Below are positions 16,611 through 24,076 of a stretch of DNA of 64,000 nucleotides, in pieces. The translations under genes were made by a program, and so were the position numbers. How positions within the stretch are numbered: position 1 is the stretch's first letter; each line of letters begins with the position of its first letter. Source of the stretch: Korobacter sp963703075 (lineage in GTDB: Bacteria; Acidobacteriota; Terriglobia; Terriglobales; Acidobacteriaceae); NCBI GenBank assembly GCA_963703075.1, contig OY969786.1, positions 2,728,001 through 2,792,000 of the forward strand. The letters run 5' to 3'. The notes under the pieces are model-generated. The model was not told the origin of the DNA. It searched no databases and saw nothing but the letters and a program-made list of their open reading frames with translations.

Positions 16611-17465
16611 CTATCGGCTCCGGTGAAAGATCTGGCCGAATTCGTAGGAAACGCCGAAGCGCATCAGGAATCCGAAACTGTTTTGGTTGAGTCCGAAATT
16701 CGGAGAGAGCTTGAAGGTGGGCCCATTGGCCATTGCCCAGGAAATCACCGGCCCTGCATACTGCGATGTGTCGTGCAGCCCCGGGCTATAACGATCGCCC
16801 AGGCCTCCGTACATCTCGGCGCCCACAACAAAATTTTCGCGGCAGAAATTGCAGTTGCGCGGACTGGCGGCGAGCGCCAAGGGGCGGCTTACGCCCAGCG
16901 CATACCCGAACTCCCAGGGATCGTTGCTGAGATCCTTGGTGAAGATGAAGTTTTCCGAAGCATTCCAACCTTTGAAATTGCTGGACAGGATGAGCTTCAG
17001 TTCGGCCTCACGCTGGCGGTCGCTGCGATTGTTGCGGGTGAGAAAATCCGCTCGTGAATCGTGGCCTTCCACTTCGAGAATGGTTTTGTCGGCCGCGTTG
17101 GTGTCTTCGAATTCCATGTAGAGCACAGGGTTGATCCAGTGCTCGCGCATCAGCGGGCGAAAGCGATTTTCCCAGCGCCAACCAGTGAAGACGGTGCTCT
17201 CACCGAAGGTCGATTGCCCGTCGAGATAAAGTTCGGTGGTCCACCAGCCTTTCACGCCATATTCAAACTCGGTTGCGTTCGCGACAAAGCCGTTCGCGCC
17301 CTTGGTCGAAGCGGCGATCGCCTTGTTCTCAATTTCCAGGTTTCCAGGTTCTTCAAGCTGGTGGGAGTAGGTAACGAAATAGGTCTCCTGTGCATAGGAT
17401 GCGGCGCCAAAAAAGCTGACAGCGAAGGCGAGGACGAGGCAGCGAAGCAGAAGCGAACGAGGCAC
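16611..17465 (-). CDS. Outer-membrane beta-barrel-like protein paired with a cytochrome c
   Basis: A 284-residue protein with a signal peptide (RCLVLAFAVSFFGAASYAQ) and alternating hydrophobic/polar segments ending in aromatic residues, for example GVSYEFGQIFHRSR at the C-terminus, as expected of an outer-membrane barrel. Other segments such as GVKGWWTTELYLDGQ and FRPLMREHWINPVLYMEFE fit beta-hairpins. An internal NCNFC pair could bind a metal or form a disulfide. Start is GTG 17465 with AGGA upstream. It precedes a cytochrome c gene by 2 bases. A perfect 33-bp palindrome lies 29-61 bases upstream. The function is unknown; metal or electron handling is inferred from context. Confidence 0.72.
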   Translation of the reverse strand: MPRSLLLRCLVLAFAVSFFGAASYAQETYFVTYSHQLEEPGNLEIENKAIAASTKGANGFVANATEFEYGVKGWWTTELYLDGQSTFGESTVFTGWRWENRFRPLMREHWINPVLYMEFEDTNAADKTILEVEGHDSRADFLTRNNRSDRQREAELKLILSSNFKGWNASENFIFTKDLSNDPWEFGYALGVSRPLALAASPRNCNFCRENFVVGAEMYGGLGDRYSPGLHDTSQYAGPVISWAMANGPTFKLSPNFGLNQNSFGFLMRFGVSYEFGQIFHRSR

Positions 17466-17493
17466 GGCGAGAATCCTAGCGGTCGTAGTAACA

Positions 17494-17526
17494 AATTGAA
17501 AATGAAATTCAATTTCATTTTCAATT
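17494..17526. promoter_or_regulatory. Perfect 33-bp AT-rich palindrome, Fur-family-like operator
   Basis: The left arm AATTGAAAATGAAATT (17494-17509) and its exact reverse complement (17511-17526) flank a single C. The core TGAAATT-C-AATTTCA has the 7-1-7 layout of Fur-family boxes, and the arms can be read as repeated GAAAAT/GAAATT hexamers. It lies 29-61 bases upstream of the GTG start of the outer-membrane protein/cytochrome operon, in otherwise GC-rich DNA. It is also AT-rich enough to overlap promoter elements. Confidence 0.7.
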
Positions 17527-17631
17527 CGGAGTGTACGGATTCACCCGTGAGCGGTCAATGACACCTTCGTTCAACGGTGCTCATGCCGCCTTCAAATGGG
17601 AAATGCGTCGGTGAGCGGTTGATGGCTGCGG

Positions 17632-18531
17632 TCAGATCCGCGGTGTGAGGGCGCTGAGTGAGGGGTAGGAGGATGGCGTAGTGAGGGTGCGCTCCTGTGG
17701 CTGCGCTCCCGATTGCATCGCCTTGGCGAGCAGCTCGACGGCAAGATCCGCATTCGGAGGAATGACTACGGTCGCCGCCAGTAGTCCGCTGCGAACCCAA
17801 GCCTGGCCGGTTTCCGGCATCCCGTCACAACCAAGAAATGGCAGGTTGAGCCAGCGTTCGCGGTTCGGACCCGCCTGCTCTTCGAAGGCTTTGCGAGCGC
17901 CTACCGCCATGGAATCGTCCTGGGCAGCGACCAGGCCGATGCCGAGGTCTTTGGCGATCGACAGTTTTAGCCAGGAATTCACTGCCTGGTAGGCGCTGGC
18001 TTCGGTCCACTGCGCCTTCATCGCGCGGATCTGAATATTGACCGGCTTGGTTTGCAGCATGCCGGTGGTGCGCTGTTGCGCGGCATCACTGCCTGAGGGG
18101 CCTTGCACGTAGAGCGCGGTTCCCCCGGACGGCAGCAGCGCGGCCATTTGCCGTCCCTGGATGCGTCCGACATCTTCGTGATTCGAGCTGATGCCAAACA
18201 ACGGCACCTTGTATGAGCTGCGCAGGTCGCCGAGATAATCCACTTCACGGTTCAACACGACCCAGCCGATGCCGGCGGCGGCAGCGGCACGCGCGACTTG
18301 CGCTAACGCTGTGCCCACCGGCTCGAGGACGATGGCGTCCGGACGTTGTGCGGCCGGGCCCTGGATCAACCGCAATAGCTGGGTGCTCTGGTTGGAAGCA
18401 TCGTTCTGCGCGTCCAGGATTTGCAGGTCGACATTGGCTCGCTGCGCTGCTCCCTGGGCGGCGTCAGCTTGTGCGATTTGATAGTCGTTATCGCGGTTCG
18501 TGAGGGAGAGGACGATGCTCGGCTTTTTCAT
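17632..18531 (-). CDS. Periplasmic-binding-fold sugar-binding protein lacking a signal peptide
   Basis: A 299-residue protein of the periplasmic binding protein type I fold (ribose/galactose-binding type). It starts MKKPSIVLSLTNRDNDYQ, and typical segments are PDAIVLEPVGTALAQVARAA, IGWVVLNREVD, GRIQGRQMAALLP and GLVAAQDDSMAVGARKA. Family members normally bind sugars for ABC uptake, but here neither ATG 18531 nor the longer frame to 18600 provides a hydrophobic signal, and no permease or ATPase adjoins. It lies 73 bases after a membrane diguanylate cyclase gene on the same strand, so a cytoplasmic sensory role is possible. Confidence 0.74.
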   Translation of the reverse strand: MKKPSIVLSLTNRDNDYQIAQADAAQGAAQRANVDLQILDAQNDASNQSTQLLRLIQGPAAQRPDAIVLEPVGTALAQVARAAAAAGIGWVVLNREVDYLGDLRSSYKVPLFGISSNHEDVGRIQGRQMAALLPSGGTALYVQGPSGSDAAQQRTTGMLQTKPVNIQIRAMKAQWTEASAYQAVNSWLKLSIAKDLGIGLVAAQDDSMAVGARKAFEEQAGPNRERWLNLPFLGCDGMPETGQAWVRSGLLAATVVIPPNADLAVELLAKAMQSGAQPQERTLTTPSSYPSLSALTPRI

Positions 18532-18604
18532 TGCGGACCCGGAGAAAACAGCATGCGTCCATCGTAGCGATTTACGCAGTACAGCGCACCTGTTTTGCAA
18601 GCTT

Positions 18605-20611
18605 TCATTGCACGATGGTCACATCCGGAACGGCTGCGCGGGGTTCGCCGCTTCCCGTGATGAACTCGAGAATCCCGCGATGGAGGGCTTCGGGCAGGCG
18701 ATTCCGGCAAAGACTGCCGGCAGCTTCGACTCCGTATTTTTCGACATACTCGAGCAAGCGGACTTCGTTTACGCGAACCCGGGTCCAGCGATTTCTTCCA
18801 CTATGCTTGGCGCGATAGAGTGCCTGGTCGGAGAGGGACAAAATTTCTTTCCAGGAAAGCAGGTCGGGATAGGCCCGGGAGAGTGGGTAACGCGCCAGGC
18901 CAAACGAGGCGGTGATTTGGATGGCTCCGTCCTCGGTCCGCAACGAGCTGTCTTCCGCGATCACGCGCCGCAGCCGTTCTGCGAATTGCTGGTCATCATC
19001 TTCCGGCAATGCGCGGTCGAGCAGCAGGAATTCTTCTCCGCCCCAGCGTGCCAGCTGGGTTGTGCCGCGGATGTTGCGGGCGAGCACGGTGGCCGCGCTT
19101 TTCAGCATGCGGTCGCCGAATTCATGACCGTAGGTGTCGTTGATCTTCTTGAAATGATCGAGGTCGGCGATACAGATCAGGATGTCTTCGCGATGCTTTT
19201 TCTTGAAGATCGCGCGACGCACTTCCGCAGTGAGGACCTCAATCGTCGCATCGATATAGCGGCGATTCTTCAGGCCGGTGAGGGGATCGGTCACGGACGC
19301 ATTGGCGAGCTGCTGGTTGAGGTCGTGCAGCTCATTGGTTCTTCGCTGCACCTCTTCCTCGAGACGCGCGGTGTACTTCTCCTGCTCATGTTGATGTTCG
19401 GACTTCAGGGAATTTACCCGGTCGGCCAGGGCAAAGGCCAGCAGGATGCATTCGAAAGCCGACCCAATCTGTGCCGAGTTATAGGTAAACGCGTTCTTCG
19501 GTAGGAGCTCGAGATAGGTGAGGATATAAACGACGTTGGTTGCGATCAGCACCCACCACGCGGTGAGGAACAAACGCGCCGGACGGTACCCCCGCACCAG
19601 CATCACGATGCCAATGACTCCGTAGAAAACTGATGTAAGGAGTGCCACGACGGCCAGCAACGGCGAAGCGACTTGAATTGCGCCGCATAACGCCAGCACG
19701 GCGAGCAGCGCGGTGATGGCGGCGAGGGTCCAGAGGGCGACGTCAATCGCGCGCGACCACGTGCGGGTATTCAGGAAACAACGTACGAAGAAGACACTGA
19801 AAAAAATAGCGACCGCAATGAGATAAAAGCCGCTGGCTGCGTCCCAGCGCGGCGCATGCGGCCAAAGATAATCGCGGGTGAATGCGGCCCTGCCCAGCCA
19901 TACAGTGCCGAAGGCTGAAACGTAGATTGTGTAAAAGAGGTAGGTCCACTCCCTGACGCCGAAGAACAGGATCAGGTTGTAGCTGACCATGGCGAGAATG
20001 ATCCCGGCATAGATGCCCTGGGCGTAATTGATGAGCCGGGTTTCGCGCAGGAATTCGTCGGTCCGCTCAATCGACATCCGGGCGGTGCGCGCGCTTCCGT
20101 AGCGGCTGGTATCGCCCTGCATGCGGACATACAGGGTCAAGTCCGGGCCGGCGGAGGGAGGAATTGGAAACACAATCAAGTTCGAGTTGATGGGCCGTTC
20201 CGAGGGCGGGAGCACGTCGCCCGAATGAATCATGGCGAACCCATCCGCGTTGGGCACATACAGGTCCACGTTTTCCCATCCGAGTTCAATGCGCAGCAGC
20301 CATTCCGCCGATGCGGTTTCCGCACGCTGCAGGGGTAAGCGCACCCAATAGGTGTTCGACGCCGGACTCACCTTCTGGTCCGGGGGCAAAGGCGCGTACA
20401 CGGCTTTCTCCGCGTCTTCAATCGTCATGCGGCCGCCAGGATCGGCAGCAATGCCGGCGCCGGGGACGACAGACACCTTCTTTTCGGAGGCTTTGAGAAC
20501 GATCGAGGAGGCTTGCGCGCAAACGGGCGAGAAGACTTGAGCCGCAATGATGGCGGCGAAGATGGTCGTCCGGACTCGATGCGCTCGGAGACGAAGGGCC
20601 CACAAAAACAT
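18605..20611 (-). CDS. 7TMR-DISM diguanylate cyclase
   Basis: A 668-residue inner-membrane protein. An N-terminal signal segment is followed by a periplasmic 7TMR-DISM extracellular domain (NTYWVRLPLQ... ELGWENVDLYVPNADG), then seven hydrophobic helices beginning near INYAQGIYAGIILAMVSYNL, a coiled-coil (residues ~395-430) and a GGDEF domain. The GGDEF signature is RWGGEEF and the metal/GTP segment is CIADLDHFKKINDTYGHEFG, so cyclic-di-GMP synthesis is expected. The inhibitory I-site position reads RGTT rather than RxxD, implying weak product inhibition. After the GGDEF a ~60-residue tail follows. Carbohydrate or ligand sensing through the DISM domain fits its binding-protein neighbour. Confidence 0.9.
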   Translation of the reverse strand: MFLWALRLRAHRVRTTIFAAIIAAQVFSPVCAQASSIVLKASEKKVSVVPGAGIAADPGGRMTIEDAEKAVYAPLPPDQKVSPASNTYWVRLPLQRAETASAEWLLRIELGWENVDLYVPNADGFAMIHSGDVLPPSERPINSNLIVFPIPPSAGPDLTLYVRMQGDTSRYGSARTARMSIERTDEFLRETRLINYAQGIYAGIILAMVSYNLILFFGVREWTYLFYTIYVSAFGTVWLGRAAFTRDYLWPHAPRWDAASGFYLIAVAIFFSVFFVRCFLNTRTWSRAIDVALWTLAAITALLAVLALCGAIQVASPLLAVVALLTSVFYGVIGIVMLVRGYRPARLFLTAWWVLIATNVVYILTYLELLPKNAFTYNSAQIGSAFECILLAFALADRVNSLKSEHQHEQEKYTARLEEEVQRRTNELHDLNQQLANASVTDPLTGLKNRRYIDATIEVLTAEVRRAIFKKKHREDILICIADLDHFKKINDTYGHEFGDRMLKSAATVLARNIRGTTQLARWGGEEFLLLDRALPEDDDQQFAERLRRVIAEDSSLRTEDGAIQITASFGLARYPLSRAYPDLLSWKEILSLSDQALYRAKHSGRNRWTRVRVNEVRLLEYVEKYGVEAAGSLCRNRLPEALHRGILEFITGSGEPRAAVPDVTIVQ

Positions 20612-20784
20612 GGAGAGAGTAGTGGAACAGAGTGAGCGCAGTACGACAAGTGGCCCTTCGTAAACCTCGGTAAAACCGCGACGGACGACTCAAGGCGGCG
20701 GAAACGGAATTACAATCGATGCGCTTCTTAAACGAGACGGATCACGGGTTCTGTCTCAATTCCATCGATAGCCAGGAGTTCTGC

Positions 20785-22470
20785 ATGAAGCATTTCTTGC
20801 TCGTTTTGCTGTGCTGTGCGGGAGTGTGCGCAACCGTCGGGGCACAGCAGAAAAATCCCCCCAAGTCTCAAGTCGAAAAGAGCTCTCCTTCTGACTCGAC
20901 CACCAACTCTAACGCGGTACAAACTCCAGAAGAGCCTCGGGCGCAACATGAAGAACACCTGCAGCGCGAGGAACATCCGCAGGCGCCAGAGAGTGGGGCG
21001 CAGAACAAGGCAATGAAGTGGGACATGGCCGAAACTGCGCCGGTGGTGACGCATCATCAAGTCACGGCGAGCGGCAAACCGCTGCATTACACGGCAACGG
21101 TGGGTCGGCTACCGATCAAAGACGTCTCGGGCAACATCGAAGCTGAGATGTTTTACGTCGCGTACACGCTGGATGGACAAGATCCGGCGCGGCGTCCGGT
21201 GACGTTTGCCTTCAACGGGGGCCCTGGCTCAGCCTCCATCTGGTTACATATGGGCGCACTCGGCCCGCGGCGAGTGGCGCTGCAACCGGACGGCATGATG
21301 CCGCCCTCGCCGTATCACCTCATCGATAATCCCGGGACGCCGCTGGATAAAACCGACATCGTTGTCATCGATGCGATCGGCACCGGGTTCAGCCGCCCCG
21401 CGGACCTGGACAAGGGCAAGCACTTCTGGAGCGTGAAGGGCGACATCGAAGCGTTCGGCGAATTCATTCGCCTCTACATCACCCGCAACGACCGTTGGGC
21501 GTCGCCGCTCTACCTGTTCGGAGAAAGCTACGGAACGACGCGCGCCGCGGGAGTTTCGGGGTACCTGATCGACCGGGGCATTGCGTTTAATGGAATCGTA
21601 CTGCTTTCGGAGGTCCTCAACTTCCAGACGCTGGAGTTCTCGAAGAGCAATGACCTGCCGTATGAGTTGACGCTGCCGACCTACACCATGATCGCCGCGT
21701 ATCACAAACGGCTGGCGCCGGAACTGATGCAGGACCCGCAGAAAACAAAAGCGGAGGTGGAGAACTGGGCTTCCAATGAATACGCGCGCGCTCTCGAAGC
21801 CGGAGACACCCTCACTCCTGAACAGCGCCAGCACATTGTCGACGAGCTTGCGAAATATACCGGACTGAAGAAGGACTTCATCGATCAAGCGAACCTGCGC
21901 ATCGACGTGCGCGGCTTCACCCACAATCTTTTGATCGATCAGAAACTGCGCGTGGGCCGTCTTGACGGGCGATACACGGGGCCGGATCCGAATGGGTTGC
22001 TGGACACGCCGTTCTACGACCCGACGGGATCGGCGACCGATCCGCCCTTCACCGCCGTATTCAACGATTATCTGCGGCGTGAACTCAACTACAGGACAGA
22101 CATGCCCTATGTCGTGTCAGCGCGCGATATGGGCGGCGCCCCTGATCCGGGTCAGCGCGGTGGTGGTCCGTTTCACTGGGAATGGGGATCCGCGGAAGAA
22201 GGTTTTCCTGACACGGCAACCGCACTGCGAGCCGCAATGGTCAAAGACCCTTATCTGAAGGTGCTGGTGATGGAGGGAGATTACGACCTGGCGACGCCGT
22301 TCTATGCCGCCGATTACACCATGAACCACCTGGACCTGTTGCCCGATTTTCGCAAGAACATCTCGTATGCGAAATACGCAGCGGGGCACATGGTGTATCT
22401 CCCAATGGATGGGCTGACGAAGTTGCATGGAGACTTCGCGGCATTCGTGGACCAGACCACCTCGCGTTAG
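20785..22470 (+). CDS. Secreted serine carboxypeptidase, family S10
   Basis: A 561-residue exported peptidase of the carboxypeptidase Y type. ATG 20785, with AGGAG upstream, gives a signal peptide (FLLVLLCCAGVCATVGA). A Gln/Glu/Pro-rich linker (~residues 20-75) precedes the catalytic domain. The oxyanion segment is FAFNGGPGSAS, the nucleophile Ser is in FGESYGTTR, the Asp is in MEGDYDLATPF and the His is in AAGHMVYL. S10 enzymes remove C-terminal residues at acidic pH. An in-frame start at 20719 would place the signal internally. A hairpin with a short T-run follows the stop. Confidence 0.92.
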   Translation: MKHFLLVLLCCAGVCATVGAQQKNPPKSQVEKSSPSDSTTNSNAVQTPEEPRAQHEEHLQREEHPQAPESGAQNKAMKWDMAETAPVVTHHQVTASGKPLHYTATVGRLPIKDVSGNIEAEMFYVAYTLDGQDPARRPVTFAFNGGPGSASIWLHMGALGPRRVALQPDGMMPPSPYHLIDNPGTPLDKTDIVVIDAIGTGFSRPADLDKGKHFWSVKGDIEAFGEFIRLYITRNDRWASPLYLFGESYGTTRAAGVSGYLIDRGIAFNGIVLLSEVLNFQTLEFSKSNDLPYELTLPTYTMIAAYHKRLAPELMQDPQKTKAEVENWASNEYARALEAGDTLTPEQRQHIVDELAKYTGLKKDFIDQANLRIDVRGFTHNLLIDQKLRVGRLDGRYTGPDPNGLLDTPFYDPTGSATDPPFTAVFNDYLRRELNYRTDMPYVVSARDMGGAPDPGQRGGGPFHWEWGSAEEGFPDTATALRAAMVKDPYLKVLVMEGDYDLATPFYAADYTMNHLDLLPDFRKNISYAKYAAGHMVYLPMDGLTKLHGDFAAFVDQTTSR

Positions 22471-22493
22471 CAAGGGCGAAAGCGTATCCAAGC

Positions 22494-22518
22494 GGCACGG
22501 CTTCGGCCGTGCCGTTTG
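22494..22518 (+). terminator. UUCG-loop hairpin after the S10 peptidase, probable terminator
   Basis: A perfect 9-bp stem CGGCACGGC (22494-22502) / GCCGTGCCG (22507-22515) with a TTCG tetraloop, followed by TTT. The U-tract is short. The hairpin lies between the convergent peptidase and small membrane-protein genes and may serve both. Confidence 0.62.
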
Positions 22519-22525
22519 CATTGGC

Positions 22526-22750
22526 CTAGACCGATGGATTGCCAGGGACGAGGAGCATCATGGCGCGCAGCAGCCATGCACCGAGGAAGATCATGGCCAC
22601 TATCAGGAGCGCGCAGGTGCCAAAGAAAATGAGGGCAACCCATTTTTCGTTTCCCGGTTGCGGCGGAGTAATTCCGATGGTGATCATGATTCCGCGCAGG
22701 AGGTAGTAAACCGATCCCAGAAATCCTCGATACGACTTTTCTTCGCTCAT
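22526..22750 (-). CDS. Small two-helix membrane protein, hypothetical
   Basis: A 74-residue protein from ATG 22750 with two hydrophobic segments: GFLGSVYYLLRGIMITIGI (residues ~9-27) and WVALIFFGTCALLIVAMIFL (~37-56). No recognisable family motif. The open frame extends to 22876, but the extra residues are Arg/Gln-rich and unlike a membrane protein N-terminus. It converges with the S10 peptidase gene. Confidence 0.6.
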   Translation of the reverse strand: MSEEKSYRGFLGSVYYLLRGIMITIGITPPQPGNEKWVALIFFGTCALLIVAMIFLGAWLLRAMMLLVPGNPSV

Positions 22751-22954
22751 AAGCCGAGCACCCCTCTGCTCCTGCCGTGGCCGCCTTGCATTCCCGCAGT
22801 CTTGCCTTAGCGGGTCTTGCTCCGAAGGTAACGTGTTCGCAATTTGGGAGTAAAACGATAGTAACTTCTCCCTCACGAGACCGTTCGAGTATTCTCAATC
22901 CGATGCGCAGCTTGTGAGCGGCCGGACGATTCCGCGTGCGCCCCAGTGTCCGCT

Positions 22955-23731
22955 ATGAAGTCTACTGACCTGTTAACGGTAGTGGTTGTGATCGCGCTGG
23001 TTGTCGGCGGCTGGTACCTGGTGTCCACGCGCCACAGCGAAGCTGCGGAAGCTGGATATTGGGAGGCACGCCCCACGTATTTCGATACGGAACCAGCTGC
23101 CATGGCTACTGATTGGACGGGATGGGACGCCAAGGTGGATGTGTTTCTTCACCACAACACCAATCGGCCCGGGTGCGACGCAATCGAGTACGGCTGGCTG
23201 GCCTGGCACGATCACGTACCGGTGGTGAGACGTAATGCGGAAGCGGGTTCCAAGCGGGTTCTGATCCGCACCGATCACCTAGAAGATCCCAACGAATTCC
23301 TGCGCGTGCCGCCCATCGAGCTGCCCTACGATCGCGGCGTGAACATTGATGTTTCCACCCGTCTGCAGCGCAACCAATACCTGGTGAACTGGGCACACCG
23401 CTACGGTTTCCGCTTCGTCCGCAATACGCCAACGGAGTGGCGCGACTATTATCGTCAACTGAAAAGTGCGCCGGGGCAGGTGATTATTGTGCCGGCCGCT
23501 GGGCACACCATGAAGGAGTGTCGCACCGCCCAGGAAAACGATGAGTGCGATAAGTCCCCGAGCAGCATGCGCTGCGACGATGACCGCTACAGCCAAACTC
23601 TCTCGTATCTGTATCCAGAGTGGGCGACGGATACCGATCTGAATTCCGTGATCGCTTCCATGAAAGCCAGAAAACAGGCCTCCGCTGCGGCCGTTCCGGA
23701 TCCTGCAGCCGCCCCTCCGGATTCTGAGTAA
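22955..23731 (+). CDS. Hypothetical single-pass exported protein
   Basis: A 258-residue protein with one N-terminal membrane segment (LLTVVVVIALVVGGWYLV) and a ~230-residue extracytoplasmic region. It contains six cysteines, four of them clustered (KECRTAQENDECDKS and MRCDD), which could form disulfides or bind metal, and an aromatic/His-rich part near YGWLAWHDHVPVVRR. It ends with an Ala/Pro-rich tail. I do not recognise the family. GTG 22946 is an equally possible start, three codons earlier. Confidence 0.62.
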   Translation: MKSTDLLTVVVVIALVVGGWYLVSTRHSEAAEAGYWEARPTYFDTEPAAMATDWTGWDAKVDVFLHHNTNRPGCDAIEYGWLAWHDHVPVVRRNAEAGSKRVLIRTDHLEDPNEFLRVPPIELPYDRGVNIDVSTRLQRNQYLVNWAHRYGFRFVRNTPTEWRDYYRQLKSAPGQVIIVPAAGHTMKECRTAQENDECDKSPSSMRCDDDRYSQTLSYLYPEWATDTDLNSVIASMKARKQASAAAVPDPAAAPPDSE

Positions 23732-24076
23732 AATTTCCCTATCTTCTACAAATTAATACGGTTGTGACCCTGCCTAGCACGCACTTTGCCAGATTCGACC
23801 CCTGAGTGCGCAGCATCTAATCGGTAGACAGGAAAAAACCGCTGCATCCTGCCCCGCAAACCTCATAATTTGCCTAGAAATGCAGCATTTTTCTGGTTTG
23901 TAGATCTTTATTTCGACGGCGAAACTAAAGTACAGGCCCAGGGTTTACATGATTGGCTTTGGGACCAGGTTCCAGATGAGCAGAGATTCGGCTGTATCGT
24001 TCACATCTTTCGACCGGGCATAGGACCGCGGAAGGATGTGTCAGTACCAAGGCAGACTCTCAAGGGGGAGCAAGCC
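23732..24076. other. Leader region upstream of the FecR-like gene
   Basis: 345 bases, noticeably more AT-rich than the neighbours between 23730 and 23950. The FecR-like frame stays open back to 23870, but the residues it would add are Trp/Asp-rich with no signal, so I treat the stretch as promoter plus untranslated leader. No clear riboswitch or terminator was seen. Confidence 0.45.

Noticed and set aside
23870..24076. N-terminal extension of the FecR-like protein
   Set aside because: It would bury the signal peptide internally; the strong GGGGGAG before ATG 24077 supports the shorter start.
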